Source: Lachnospiraceae bacterium
GTDB taxonomy: Bacteria; Bacillota; Clostridia; Lachnospirales; Lachnospiraceae
Reading direction: 5' to 3'
Length of the DNA stretch: 64,000 nucleotides
Assembly (NCBI GenBank): GCA_910574885.1
Contig: CAJTDD010000004.1
Span: 186,001-250,000, forward strand
Below, in pieces: positions 43,114-52,589 of this stretch. Below the pieces are notes generated by a model. That model made no database searches. It was not told where the DNA came from and was given only the letters and a program-made list of their open reading frames with translations. Position numbers and translations under genes: made by a program. Position 1 is the first letter of the stretch. Each line of letters starts with the position of its first letter.

Positions 43114-43851
43114 CTAACGCTTCTCTTCGCCGCTAAAATAATAGGAGAAATAGACCTTCTTAAATTCGGCAGACACATTCCTGGGAATATAGATCCTGCA
43201 TTCATTATCCATCAGAATCTCTTCCCTCTCCACCGACATCACATGATTCAGATTCAGGATATAGGAACGGCCGCACCTGCTGAACTGGGCAAAGGGTTCC
43301 AGCATCTCCCACAATTCCCTTGCCGTCATACGCACCCGGCATTCTTCCGCATTCAGGTACAACATCTGATAATTCTTCTGTGACTCGCAGTAGACGATGT
43401 CGTCCGGCTTCATCTGCCGGATTCCGCCTCCTGCGACCTTTATCACAATCTGATCCTCCCCCGCCTTCTTCATCTGCTTTAACACAATGTCCATGGCATG
43501 GAAGAACCTTTCTTTCTCAAGAGGTTTCACAAGGTATTGAAGCGCGTCCACGCCGTAAGCTTCCAACGCATATTCCTTAGATGTGGTCAGAAAGACGATA
43601 AACGTTTTGCACTCCTGCTTCCGCAATTCCACCGCCGCCTCAATCCCGCTCTTTCCCGACATAAAAATATCCAAAAGCAAAAGATCCGGCGCATACTCCT
43701 TCTTGGCAATCCTCTCCAGAAGCTCCTCCGCACTCCGAAATCTGTCTATTCTGTATTCATCCGTTTCTTTTGACTCCTGATATGCTGCCAGAAAATCTTC
43801 AATTTTGTCAAGTTCCCTCTCATCATCGTCACAAAGCGCAATGAAATACAT
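43114..43851 (-). CDS. LytTR-family response regulator (AgrA/VirR-like)
   Basis: About 245 residues. The receiver domain has acidic DDD near residue 9, the phosphoacceptor D61 in LLLLDIFMSGKSG, FLTTS and a VKPL lysine. The C-terminal LytTR DNA-binding domain (about 135-240) has DDIVYCESQKNYQMLYL and FSRCGRSYILNLNHVMSVE. It likely partners the GHKL kinase at 41654-42961. It is the last gene of the leftward operon that starts with the sensory hydrogenase. Confidence 0.92.
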   Translation of the reverse strand: MYFIALCDDDERELDKIEDFLAAYQESKETDEYRIDRFRSAEELLERIAKKEYAPDLLLLDIFMSGKSGIEAAVELRKQECKTFIVFLTTSKEYALEAYGVDALQYLVKPLEKERFFHAMDIVLKQMKKAGEDQIVIKVAGGGIRQMKPDDIVYCESQKNYQMLYLNAEECRVRMTARELWEMLEPFAQFSRCGRSYILNLNHVMSVEREEILMDNECRIYIPRNVSAEFKKVYFSYYFSGEEKR

Positions 43852-43880
43852 CAAGACGACACTTCCCTTCTAAAACTCCT

Positions 43881-44828
43881 CTATTCCTCGGAGGTATATT
43901 CCTCTATGATCGGCGGAACCTGAGACAGCAGGTTATCAATATCTTCAAACATGGCGCTCTTGGTTGTACCGTGTCTTGCCGCTTGATTAATATGCTTGAT
44001 AACCTCCTGATACTGCCCTTTTACCTGATCAAAAAAGCCACACAAAATCTGAAGCGCATTCTTGGATTGGCCAATCACTCCGGAAATCTCCGTATGCACA
44101 TTGACCGCCCCTTCCGCAGACTGGGTAATCTCATCGAACATGTCGTAGGTTTTCTGCACCTTCTGAATGCTCTCCCCCAGCGCCTCCTGAGAGGTTGTAA
44201 TACTATTGTTCAACTGCTCTGTTCCCTGCTCTACATCCTTAATACCGGAGTCCACTTCTTTCGTCAGCCCCTTAATCTCGTCCGCAAGCTTCTTGACCTC
44301 TACCGCCACCACTGCAAAGCCTTTTCCCTGCTCGCCTGCCCGCGCCGCCTCAATGGATGCGTTGATTGCAAGGATATTCGTCTGGTCGGCAATCGACACA
44401 ATCTTATCGGTACAGAGCTTAATCTTCTCCACAGCCTTCTGCAGTTCTGTGAAGGTATACTCCATCTCGCTGAAATAATCCGCCACCTGCATGGAACTGC
44501 TTTTCAGCTCCGTCACCTCATCCTGGGCCTGCTGGACGGACTGTGCCACCGTATCCTTTACCTGGGCGAATCCGCCGGACGCCTCCTCGATGCTCACAAA
44601 ATTCTGCTCGAAATCTGCCAGCCTCTCCTGAAAGCGCTCCGTCTCCTTCAAGACCGTCCCGAAAGAACCCCGGATTTCATTCAGCTCCCACAGGGAATCC
44701 ACTTCCTTCTGGACCATTTCTTTCTCGTACTCTTTTAACGTATTCATGACATGCACAACCGGATACAGGTTCTCTTCATTCTCCGCCGCCACGTCTTCCT
44801 GACGCTTATTCCTTCTCCAAAACAACAT
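43881..44828 (-). CDS. Cytoplasmic methyl-accepting-chemotaxis-like signalling protein
   Basis: 315 residues without membrane segments. It is nearly all coiled coil with the chemoreceptor hairpin tip [23 protein letters not shown], followed by [15 protein letters not shown]. This is the region that contacts CheA and CheW in chemoreceptors. There is no obvious sensing domain, so input may come from neighbouring FIST or hydrogenase proteins. No che genes are in the window. AGGAGG lies upstream of the ATG. Confidence 0.9.
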   Translation of the reverse strand: MLFWRRNKRQEDVAAENEENLYPVVHVMNTLKEYEKEMVQKEVDSLWELNEIRGSFGTVLKETERFQERLADFEQNFVSIEEASGGFAQVKDTVAQSVQQAQDEVTELKSSSMQVADYFSEMEYTFTELQKAVEKIKLCTDKIVSIADQTNILAINASIEAARAGEQGKGFAVVAVEVKKLADEIKGLTKEVDSGIKDVEQGTEQLNNSITTSQEALGESIQKVQKTYDMFDEITQSAEGAVNVHTEISGVIGQSKNALQILCGFFDQVKGQYQEVIKHINQAARHGTTKSAMFEDIDNLLSQVPPIIEEYTSEE

Positions 44829-44842
44829 AACCCTCTCCTCCT

Positions 44843-45898
44843 TTACTCAAACACCACACAGGTCATAGACTGGTTCACAAATCGGTTGTTGTAGTGTTCC
44901 CCATATCCTACAAACCCGACATGGTTCCCAAGCTTCTCCATATCCTTCAGATATTCCTGCATATAATGGTTCTGAGTAAAGAGCAGATACCGGAACAGGC
45001 AGTTTACGGAAAATACGGCTGAAATCTTCGTGAAATCCTGCCGAATCGTCTGAATGGTATTCCTTACGGTCTCCCGGTAATCCCCAAGCTCCAAAAGCAC
45101 TAAGACATCCGAATCATTCACCTGCCGGAAACAGACCAGAGAATCGCCCTTCACTTCTTTGATGGAAACGATACAGACGTCATCGCCGTTCAATTTACCG
45201 AAAGGATTCTGGAAAGTACGCGTCGTGATCTCCTGCTCCGTCACATGGAGAATCTCCTGATAGACCTGCTTCGCCGGCCTTCCGTTCAATGCTCCCAGTA
45301 CATAATTTGCCTTATCCGTCCGGGACGCAATAAACCGGTAGTTCTCCATCTGACGGTAGATATTCTCTTTGTACGCCTTCACTTTACCGCCCAAGTTCCT
45401 CACCACGGCATACGCCACGGCATCCTCATAGATCCTGCCGTTTGCAGACACTTTTCCGCCGTCGCCGGTTCCGCCTACCAATGAAATGTTCCTGCGCTTG
45501 AGCACCGAATAAATCGTGGTCAGCACACAGGCATCGTTCCCGGCACAAAAATCAATGCAGACCGTGTCGTTCTGGGTCGCCTTGACGCTGTTCACATCCT
45601 TCACCAGCCGGTCAATATACCGGACAGGCATCACGGACACCTGTTCTAACACATTCGCCGCCACAGTGACTCCTTCCGTAAATGCAACGACGCCGACTCC
45701 TTTCTCAACCACGGCTGAATCGTAGCACATTCCAATACACCCAATACTCGGAACGCCGGGATAGAGTTCTTCCAGCTCTTTTACATGTCTTTCAAACTGC
45801 TCACTGTTGGAAAACAGCATAAGAAGCTGCGGCCTGCTGATACCGCGGACCGCTTCCTGCAGATTTCCACTCTGGCTTTTCCCAAAAATCTGTTTCAT
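44843..45898 (-). CDS. FIST-domain sensory protein
   Basis: 351 residues with FIST_N (about 25-215: [35 protein letters not shown]) and FIST_C (about 220-350: [19 protein letters not shown], then [11 protein letters not shown]). FIST proteins bind small ligands, probably amino acids, and pair with chemoreceptors, kinases or cyclases. Here the chemoreceptor-like gene follows by 14 bases. Confidence 0.88.
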   Translation of the reverse strand: MKQIFGKSQSGNLQEAVRGISRPQLLMLFSNSEQFERHVKELEELYPGVPSIGCIGMCYDSAVVEKGVGVVAFTEGVTVAANVLEQVSVMPVRYIDRLVKDVNSVKATQNDTVCIDFCAGNDACVLTTIYSVLKRRNISLVGGTGDGGKVSANGRIYEDAVAYAVVRNLGGKVKAYKENIYRQMENYRFIASRTDKANYVLGALNGRPAKQVYQEILHVTEQEITTRTFQNPFGKLNGDDVCIVSIKEVKGDSLVCFRQVNDSDVLVLLELGDYRETVRNTIQTIRQDFTKISAVFSVNCLFRYLLFTQNHYMQEYLKDMEKLGNHVGFVGYGEHYNNRFVNQSMTCVVFE

Positions 45899-45985
45899 TA
45901 TGTAAGTTCCTCTCTTTGCTTGTCGTAATTATATATTATATGTGATAATCCTATCAAACGTCAATTAGATTTTTTTGCTTTTCAT

Positions 45986-47158
45986 TTAATAATACTTCAC
46001 ATTGACCGTTTTTCCCAGATTTCCGGCGCACTCTTTCAACTGCTCCACCAGGTTCATACGTACGCTCAGGTCGAATGGAAGGTTTGAGTTCTTATGGGCT
46101 ACATTCATCGCCTTCCCGACGAACAGGTTCAGCTCCGTACACTCTTCGATTATCAGCTTCGCCAGTTTCGACGCACCGTTGTCCGCATCCAGTTCATCAA
46201 AGAACGCCTCGTCAAATTCATCGTGTTCATACCGCCTTAGAAGCCCCAGAGACTTCCCTATGGTCAGGACTCCCTCTGTCACCAGATCCAGCCCTTCCAT
46301 GGACGCGGTAGGCGGAACGGCAGGGTCCGCATAATTCACTGACGTCACGATTTCCCGTTTTAATACCCTGGACGTAATATTTGCACTGGTGCCGCCGCAG
46401 ACCACCTTCTTTCCTTCCTGCTTCATAAAGTCCCTGACTACCCTCTCGTCGTCTTCCTTGTGAGTCGGAGGACCGGTAAATATATTGACAATCCGCCGCT
46501 CAATCACCCTTGCCACGGCAACCGTCGTATCATCCCCCGGTTTGTTACCATACAGGTCGTCGCAAAGCTGGCTTAACATCGCCGCAAGGCGGGACGCAGA
46601 AAGGGTCTGCTTCGTACATTTCAGAGTATAATCCGCCATATCCTTCCAGGTCCACCCCAGATTCATAAGCTCCCCCTCGCCTGCCCAGATGACGCCGTCG
46701 CTCATCAGCACAAAACAGTCTTTTAACTTCACCTGAAAACGGTACTCACGGATGGATTTGCCCTCAATCTCCCTTTCCTGATACGGGTAATCCACGACCT
46801 TCCCATCCCTCACGAAAATGCACAGAGGGTTGTCGAATTCCACCAGATAGGCTTCCCCGCCATGAAAAATCTGAAGGATACTGAACGTCGCATACGCCGC
46901 CTGACGCACCCTGCAGACCGGCAAGGTCTTTGCAATCGTCTCCACACAGGACTCGATTGACGCCCCCTCACGGAACATTGTCCCAAGAATCTTAGATGTG
47001 AGGGTCGCCAGTATATTTGCCTTGACCCCACTCCCCATACCGTCTGCGAGAATGACAATCTGGGAATCCTTCGTCTTCAATATCTCAACTTTGTCCCCGC
47101 ACAGCTCTTCCCCGTGTTTGTTCAGGCTCTTCCAGGATATATCTACACTCACGCTCAT
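45986..47158 (-). CDS. SpoIIE-type PP2C serine phosphatase
   Basis: About 390 residues. The phosphatase domain (about 1-225) has GDKVEILKTKDSQIVILADG, MGSGVKANILATL, LMSDGV and GDDTTVAVARV, the metal-binding acids of SpoIIE/RsbU phosphatases. A C-terminal domain of about 160 residues has no clear name. The ATG at 47158 comes one base after the hydrogenase stop (with AGAGG nine bases upstream). A TTG further up is unlikely. PP2C phosphatases next to sensory [FeFe] hydrogenases are a known arrangement and suggest output by protein dephosphorylation. Confidence 0.9.
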   Translation of the reverse strand: MSVSVDISWKSLNKHGEELCGDKVEILKTKDSQIVILADGMGSGVKANILATLTSKILGTMFREGASIESCVETIAKTLPVCRVRQAAYATFSILQIFHGGEAYLVEFDNPLCIFVRDGKVVDYPYQEREIEGKSIREYRFQVKLKDCFVLMSDGVIWAGEGELMNLGWTWKDMADYTLKCTKQTLSASRLAAMLSQLCDDLYGNKPGDDTTVAVARVIERRIVNIFTGPPTHKEDDERVVRDFMKQEGKKVVCGGTSANITSRVLKREIVTSVNYADPAVPPTASMEGLDLVTEGVLTIGKSLGLLRRYEHDEFDEAFFDELDADNGASKLAKLIIEECTELNLFVGKAMNVAHKNSNLPFDLSVRMNLVEQLKECAGNLGKTVNVKYY

Positions 47159-47159
47159 A

Positions 47160-48872
47160 CTATTCTTCCTCTTCAAACAGAATCGAATCCCTAAGCTTCG
47201 ACAGCGTCACTTTCGTCTCTGCCGTAGTTTCGCCCAACAGCCCTGCAATCTCCTGAGCGACCATCATCTGTTTGTCAATGACTTTCTGCGCCATCTCCAC
47301 CGTCTCAATCTTCAGGTTATAATGCTGTTCTTTCGCCTTCTCTTCTTTTGTAATATCCTGATAGGTCACTAGCACGGATTCCAAACTGTCGATATAGATA
47401 ATCGTCTCAAGCACTTTCAGCTTCACAGTTTCCAGATTCATCTTCTTGTGGATAATCTGCTGTCTGGTGGTGAGCACATCGGAAATATCCTTGTCGTCGA
47501 TGAATTCAAAGATATAGCGTTCCAGCGCTTCTTCCCTGGATACGCCAAGCATCTCCATGGCTTTCTTGTTACATTCCCGGATTCGCATGTCCTTGCCGAT
47601 GATCAGAATCATGCTCGGCGTCACGTCCATGACGATATTCGACATGGACTCTGCCTGGGCAAGGGCATAAGGCAGGCACATGCCAATCTCCGCCTTCTTC
47701 TGGAATACGGCGGCCGCCTTCGCACGGCAGGTAGCGTACCCGCAGGCCCCGCAGTTCAGCTCGTCTTGTCTGGTATATTTGCCCATGGCATGGAGCACCT
47801 GCTCCATCTCCTTGTCGTCCGGCTGACGGTCCACCACATGGCGGTCCTTAAATTCCTTGCGAAGATCAAGACTGCTGCCGTCAATCCCTTCCGCCGCTTC
47901 CCGATGCTTCACCTGTCTTTCGATATCTATCTTGGCGCGAACTTGCGACTGTCGCCACTTATCCGAAGCAGGTCCCTTGATACATCCGCCTTCGCATACA
48001 TTTACCTCGAAAAAGCAGTTGCGAATCTCGCCTTTCTTCAACTCTTCAAATAATTCCATACAGTTTTTCAGGCCGTCAATATGTACTTTATAATAGGAAT
48101 CCTCCTCCGTCCCCGCCAGCACCGACTGAATCACCCCTCCGCTTACGGGGTAGAGCCGGTTCACCTCAGGGCTTGGGTTGCCCATCGGCTGGTCGAAACA
48201 CTGGTGGATATCGATTCCTTCCGCCCTCCACCATCTGGTAATCTCCTCGAATGTCAAAATAGCGTCGATTGCTCCCCTCACACGTTCGTCCCCGATTGCC
48301 TCTTCCTTCTTTGCGATACACGGCCCTAAGAAGACCACCTTGACGTCTTCTCCGTAAATGCTTTTAATCAAGCGTCCATGAGCCACCATGGGGGATACCA
48401 CCGGAGCCATGAAGGGAACCAGAGAGGGGTAATATTTCTCAATCAGGTCATTGACGCTTGGGCAGCATGTGGTGATGATATTCTCCATCTGCTTCTCCTC
48501 AAGCAGCCTTGCGTACTCTCCTGTGACCAGAGCAGCGCCCTCCGCCGTCTCCCGCACCTCGGAGAAACCCAGACGTTTCAGGGCGTCTACCACCTGTCCC
48601 GGCGTATCGTACTCAAGGACTCCCAGATAGGAGGGCGCAATGGAGATAATGGTCTTCATGCCCTGTCTTAAATAGCCCTTTACCCGATCCATGTCGCTTG
48701 CAAATGTCTTCGCGTTCTGCGGACAGACCTCCAGGCAGTGCCCGCAGTTGATACAGTGGTCCTTCATGATGTGCGCCTGCTCGTTCTCTACCGAGATCGC
48801 TTTTACTTCGCAATGGCGCACACATTTATAACAATGCCTGCAGCTTGCATCCTTAAAATCGATTACCCGCAT
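47160..48872 (-). CDS. Sensory [FeFe] hydrogenase (group C type) with PAS domain
   Basis: 570 residues. Two ferredoxin [4Fe-4S] motifs (C11-C20 and C40-C50) precede a hydrogenase domain with the H-cluster cysteines in TTCCPS (C136/C137), GPCIAKKEE (C185) and VCEGGCIKGP (C293, C297). An extra cluster motif (CGACGYATC with C399; about 374-399) and a PAS domain (about 410-520) follow. Catalytic hydrogenases lack this PAS tail. The layout matches group C sensory hydrogenases thought to report hydrogen or redox state. It leads the operon with the phosphatase, FIST and chemoreceptor-like genes. Good promoter at 48903-48931. Confidence 0.92.
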   Translation of the reverse strand: MRVIDFKDASCRHCYKCVRHCEVKAISVENEQAHIMKDHCINCGHCLEVCPQNAKTFASDMDRVKGYLRQGMKTIISIAPSYLGVLEYDTPGQVVDALKRLGFSEVRETAEGAALVTGEYARLLEEKQMENIITTCCPSVNDLIEKYYPSLVPFMAPVVSPMVAHGRLIKSIYGEDVKVVFLGPCIAKKEEAIGDERVRGAIDAILTFEEITRWWRAEGIDIHQCFDQPMGNPSPEVNRLYPVSGGVIQSVLAGTEEDSYYKVHIDGLKNCMELFEELKKGEIRNCFFEVNVCEGGCIKGPASDKWRQSQVRAKIDIERQVKHREAAEGIDGSSLDLRKEFKDRHVVDRQPDDKEMEQVLHAMGKYTRQDELNCGACGYATCRAKAAAVFQKKAEIGMCLPYALAQAESMSNIVMDVTPSMILIIGKDMRIRECNKKAMEMLGVSREEALERYIFEFIDDKDISDVLTTRQQIIHKKMNLETVKLKVLETIIYIDSLESVLVTYQDITKEEKAKEQHYNLKIETVEMAQKVIDKQMMVAQEIAGLLGETTAETKVTLSKLRDSILFEEEE

Positions 48873-48902
48873 CTTCTCGCCTCCAGTATGATTTCTTTAA
48901 TA

Positions 48903-48931
48903 ATTATATCAAAACAAGCTTAACCGCTCAA
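48903..48931 (-). promoter_or_regulatory. Promoter of the sensory-hydrogenase operon
   Basis: On the minus strand: TTGAGC, 17 bases, TATAAT, ending about 30 bases before the hydrogenase ATG, which has TGGAGG upstream. Confidence 0.7.
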
Positions 48932-49016
48932 GTTTTTTTGACAGGTTTTTACGTCCTTTGTCCGGCAATACTAAAAAAATGAAAAATTTTTCCAACACTT
49001 CCCCTCCCTGATTCGT

Positions 49017-49022
49017 TATAAT
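49017..49022 (+). promoter_or_regulatory. -10 element of the ECF sigma gene
   Basis: TATAAT 29 bases before the ATG at 49052. No clear -35 at the right distance, so the promoter may be activator-dependent or read by another sigma. Confidence 0.35.
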
Positions 49023-49051
49023 AGTGAAAGCCGCAAAAGGAGGATGGACAG

Positions 49052-49528
49052 ATGATAAAAAAGTTGTATTGTATCTATTATGAGGAACTGCTGCATTTTG
49101 CCATACAACTAACCCACAGCACAGCGGCGGCGGAAGACATCGTGCAGGAAACCTATGTGCGCGCAATAGGGAACGCCGATGTACTCGAAGATATGAGCGA
49201 TGCAAAATGCCGGGCATGGCTATACCGCACGGCGCGGAATCTGTTCATCGACCAGTTCCGGAAAGAGAAGCATAGGGCAGACGTCATGGACGAAGAGGCA
49301 GCTACGGCCGCCGGATTTTCGGAAGACGACCTGAGCATGGTGGAAGTCGGACAGATGATTAAGCTTCTCTCCGCAGAAGACCGAAGCATATTCTGGATGC
49401 GGTACATGGAAGGCTACAACGCAACAGAGCTGGGCGAAATCTTTCACCTGCCGCCAGGCACAATCCGCTCAAGGCTTGCCCTTGCCCGGCAGAAAATCAG
49501 CAGTATATATTACAAATCAATACGTTAA
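49052..49528 (+). CDS. ECF-type RNA polymerase sigma factor
   Basis: 158 residues. Region 2 (ELLHFAIQLTHSTAAAEDIVQETYVRAI, then RAWLYRTARNLFIDQFR) and region 4 (MRYMEGYNATELGEIF, then GTIRSRLALARQKI) are complete; regions 1 and 3 are absent as in ECF sigmas. It directs RNA polymerase to alternative promoters. No anti-sigma gene is next to it. Instead an unknown 399-residue protein follows after 18 bases and may be the partner or target. AAAGGAGG lies before the ATG. Confidence 0.92.
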   Translation: MIKKLYCIYYEELLHFAIQLTHSTAAAEDIVQETYVRAIGNADVLEDMSDAKCRAWLYRTARNLFIDQFRKEKHRADVMDEEAATAAGFSEDDLSMVEVGQMIKLLSAEDRSIFWMRYMEGYNATELGEIFHLPPGTIRSRLALARQKISSIYYKSIR

Positions 49529-49546
49529 TCGTAAAGGAGAATGAAT

Positions 49547-50743
49547 ATGAGCCAGAAAAAATTAGATATCAACAGTGTCATTTGCGACGTAAGGAAAGTA
49601 GCAGCTAATACCCTCGCTGCCTACAAAAGCATCAAAATCAATACCGGAATGCTGTTCAACAACGAGTCTTCTTCGGCTCTCATGGCGGATTATGACGTGG
49701 ACATCAATGCGGAAAATGTTGTCAGCCTGCCTGACGACGAGACAGTGGCACATAAAGTAATAAACGGGACATGTCTGATCACCAAAGGAATGTTCACGAC
49801 ACCGACTTACCTACTCGTCAACGGGAAGGCTGAAATCGAAGCGGATGCATTTGACGGGGAAAATCAACTGCTGGGAATCACAGTCAACGGCACTATCAGC
49901 TATCCGGACAGTTTAAGCGGCTCTCTTCCGCCTATGACCGTCAACGGCAAGGCCGAGGTCTATCCGGCTGACTGCACAAAACTGCCCGACACAGCGAACG
50001 TTGACAAACTGTTCATACTGCGTTCCAAGGCAACCCGGTACTATTCCAGGAAACGCGTCCTGATGCTTGACCTATCCGCCGATATTTTAAGACTTGCCGA
50101 AAAAAATACCATGTTTGTGACGAAGGAAGCGTATATTGCAAGCTCTTTGCTGGAAGACGCCGTCAACCTGTTCGACGAATCCATAAAGATAACAGAGGTT
50201 CCAGACGGCACTGTTTACCTGCCGGACTGCGACGCCATCACCGGCGATACGCTCCGCAGGCACGGCGGAAAGCTTTTGATTTTGGACGATGTAAGAATCA
50301 CCGGGCTTAGCGCCGAAGAATTGCAGATGCTTGAAAGCCTGCATGTAGCCGGCTCTATTTATACAGACGAAGCCGGGGCAGCCCGCCTGCATACCCTTAG
50401 CATCTCTCCCGATACAGAGATTTTCATTCTTAGGGGAGACCTGATTATGAACAGAGGCAGCTTCCTTCTCACAGCTGCACAATTACAACGAAGCGACGCC
50501 CTGACCGTATTTTACTGCGGCTCGGTAACGATTGACGATAGAATTTCACCGGAGGAAATCAGAGATAAACTCTCCCTGTTAAGCTGCGGCACCGTTTTAT
50601 GTGCAACGAATCAACTAGACGCAGTGGAACTTGCAGCTACCGATTGCGGACAGATTGTATGTTCGGATAGCGCCCCTGAGGACACAGAACATGCCGAAGA
50701 CGAGGATACAACCTTCATAAATACCGTAAAATATCAGTTCTAA
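49547..50743 (+). CDS. Unknown protein co-transcribed with the ECF sigma factor
   Basis: About 398 residues from the second ATG, which has AAGGAG seven bases upstream. No family recognised. It has no signal peptide or membrane helix. Repeated short strand-turn units with recurring 'LLVNGKAEIEA', 'GITVNGTISYP', 'MTVNGKAEVYP' and later 'GSIYTDEAG' phrases suggest a right-handed beta-solenoid or polymer-forming (bactofilin-like) protein. The C-terminus is acidic (EDTEHAEDEDTT). Close linkage suggests a sigma partner or structural protein under its control. Confidence 0.75.
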   Translation: MSQKKLDINSVICDVRKVAANTLAAYKSIKINTGMLFNNESSSALMADYDVDINAENVVSLPDDETVAHKVINGTCLITKGMFTTPTYLLVNGKAEIEADAFDGENQLLGITVNGTISYPDSLSGSLPPMTVNGKAEVYPADCTKLPDTANVDKLFILRSKATRYYSRKRVLMLDLSADILRLAEKNTMFVTKEAYIASSLLEDAVNLFDESIKITEVPDGTVYLPDCDAITGDTLRRHGGKLLILDDVRITGLSAEELQMLESLHVAGSIYTDEAGAARLHTLSISPDTEIFILRGDLIMNRGSFLLTAAQLQRSDALTVFYCGSVTIDDRISPEEIRDKLSLLSCGTVLCATNQLDAVELAATDCGQIVCSDSAPEDTEHAEDEDTTFINTVKYQF

Positions 50744-50763
50744 TGCTAAAAAACTGGCTTTAT

Positions 50764-50804
50764 CCAGAATACAGATCATCCATAAATCATGGTCTGTACT
50801 CTGG
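50764..50804. terminator. Hairpin between convergent genes
   Basis: Imperfect 16-base arms (CCAGAATACAGATCAT and ATGGTCTGTACTCTGG, 14 pairs counting one wobble) with a 9-base loop. No strong T-run, so termination is likely but weaker evidence than for other hairpins. Confidence 0.5.
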
Positions 50805-50828
50805 TTTGTCTCTGTGGGCATTGTTTTC

Positions 50829-52403
50829 TTAAAGCTCAACGGAAAAACTTCCCAACAATTCCCACGCCGCATCACGTTCTTTCTTCTGTTCGGGTGTAAG
50901 CTGTGCATAGGGGCTTAACATCGGATGCACTCTTGCGTCATCATTACGCGCCGCTCCATAACTCCAATTATAAAAGGTATAGAAACGGAGCCAGCGCAGA
51001 TGATCCAGTTTGCGGTACATATCCAGCACGGATTCATCCCTTTTCGTCTCACAGTATTTCTCATACGCCTTTTCCACCGTATCGGCGCTGAAATCCGTGA
51101 GCGTCTCATCCTCTAGGAGAATGCGGATCTTCATCAGAAGGTGATCTGCTGCAGTAATCTTGGACTCCCGGTGAAAATCATCCAGTTCATCCCAGCTCAA
51201 GGTCGGATAGGAAACTGATTTGCAAAAAATCTCATTAATTGTAATCGCCGCCCTGTTCAATGCAGTACGCATAATCTGGTTCGGTGTGTAAATCTCCTCA
51301 TTGGTTCCAAAATAACACACTCCCGGCGCTTTCCGGTTACTATGCAGATGTATCTGCCCATGAATCTTGTAAAACTGGTTCAGCCGCCAGAATATATTCC
51401 ACCCTTCCGGTTCGTCATCCGGGCAGATAATGATGCGGTCTGCCCGCTCTAAAAGCGTATGGCAGGATTCCCATAATCCGTCATGGAAAATCAAGGAATC
51501 TCTCTCCTCTGATTCCTCCCCCAACGAAAACATCTCATCCAAATGGCTGTGCATGGCAAGAAATTCTTTTGCATCCCCGAAGATATGGTAAGCTACATGC
51601 TGGTCTACCGAAATAATATTCGTCAGGATTGCCCGTTCCAGAATGCAACGCCCATAGTTTCCAAAGCCAATCAGTACAATCGTATTTTCATAGCTGCATA
51701 AAGCCCTGGAACGCCAATACTGTCTGGCACAGCAGTCATAGCTGTGAAAAAAATTAATGTTTCCGGAGAGATGGTCATGTCCGTTGGTCGTCCTTGCATA
51801 GACCTCTACGGGTAATTTATGTAAATCAATCGCACGACTGTTTACGCCGATGTCGTTTTCTTTCATTAGAAAAATCTTACATCTGGCGCCTACATCTTTC
51901 TTGCAGGCAACGATTCTTGCCGGGGACGCACTGAGAAACAGACAGGGATAATCCGGGAACTCCATCTGCTCGTCTCTTTTTTCTCCATAGATAATTACTG
52001 CGTCCGGGTCTTCCTTATATATGTTTTCTGCCAAAGTGTTGGCCTCCGCGCCGTAATCAGCAAAATAATACCAGTTCTTCCTCCGCTGGAAGCCGAGCAT
52101 GAGGAACGGCAGACCTTCGCTTGTTACGAAGGAAATGACGGCGCCGAACAAGGTCATCATCATTCCTGCCGACAAAAACAGGAACACGACGCCTACGCCA
52201 TGTCCCAGCGGCGTTACCGGCGTTAAGTCACCGTAACCCACGGTTGTAAGCGTGACTAAAGAATACCAGAATGCATCGCTGAATGTGCGGATGGTCGCAC
52301 TGCTGTCCGAATATTCGGAAAAATAAAGAAGCATAACCAGCACGATATAGATAAATAATAAAAGTGCAGTCATGTACAGATAGATTTTTTTTCTTCTTTT
52401 CAT
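50829..52403 (-). CDS. Two-helix potassium channel with large cytoplasmic domain
   Basis: 524 residues. Two membrane helices (about 7-27 and 68-92) flank the pore loop with the K+ selectivity filter TVGYGD (54-59). The cytoplasmic part (about 105-520) starts with an RCK/Rossmann-like fold (YYFADYGAEANTLAENI) and has a second one (TIVLIGFGNYGRCILERA). The C-terminal region (SWDELDDFHRESKIT, then YTFYNWSYGAARNDDARVHP) resembles a RyR-like domain sometimes fused to such channels. It passes K+ across the membrane, gated by a cytoplasmic ligand not identified here. Confidence 0.85.
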   Translation of the reverse strand: MKRRKKIYLYMTALLLFIYIVLVMLLYFSEYSDSSATIRTFSDAFWYSLVTLTTVGYGDLTPVTPLGHGVGVVFLFLSAGMMMTLFGAVISFVTSEGLPFLMLGFQRRKNWYYFADYGAEANTLAENIYKEDPDAVIIYGEKRDEQMEFPDYPCLFLSASPARIVACKKDVGARCKIFLMKENDIGVNSRAIDLHKLPVEVYARTTNGHDHLSGNINFFHSYDCCARQYWRSRALCSYENTIVLIGFGNYGRCILERAILTNIISVDQHVAYHIFGDAKEFLAMHSHLDEMFSLGEESEERDSLIFHDGLWESCHTLLERADRIIICPDDEPEGWNIFWRLNQFYKIHGQIHLHSNRKAPGVCYFGTNEEIYTPNQIMRTALNRAAITINEIFCKSVSYPTLSWDELDDFHRESKITAADHLLMKIRILLEDETLTDFSADTVEKAYEKYCETKRDESVLDMYRKLDHLRWLRFYTFYNWSYGAARNDDARVHPMLSPYAQLTPEQKKERDAAWELLGSFSVEL

Positions 52404-52513
52404 GGGAATCTGTCTCCTTTTCAGCCGATGTCATCGTATGATTATAAGATATTATACCACATAGGCTGTCAAAGGAAATATATCTGTCAGGGATTTCAAA
52501 AGTTAATTTAATA

Positions 52514-52542
52514 TTTACTTTAGAACACTATTTTGCTAATAT
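52514..52542 (+). promoter_or_regulatory. Possible promoter of the purine permease gene
   Basis: TTTACT, 17 bases, TAATAT, about 48 bases before the ATG. The leader is short and AT-rich with no room for a purine riboswitch. Confidence 0.45.
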
Positions 52543-52589
52543 AAGTAAGTAATTATTTAGTTATGGCATGAGAGAAAAGGAGGAAGAAC

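Noticed and set aside
43971..44738. A 255-codon rightward open frame
   Set aside because: Antisense to the chemoreceptor-like coiled-coil gene; leucine-rich composition arises from that gene's codons.
52440..52589. Purine riboswitch before the purine permease
   Set aside because: The leader after the predicted promoter is under 50 bases, AT-rich, and shows no three-stem purine aptamer.
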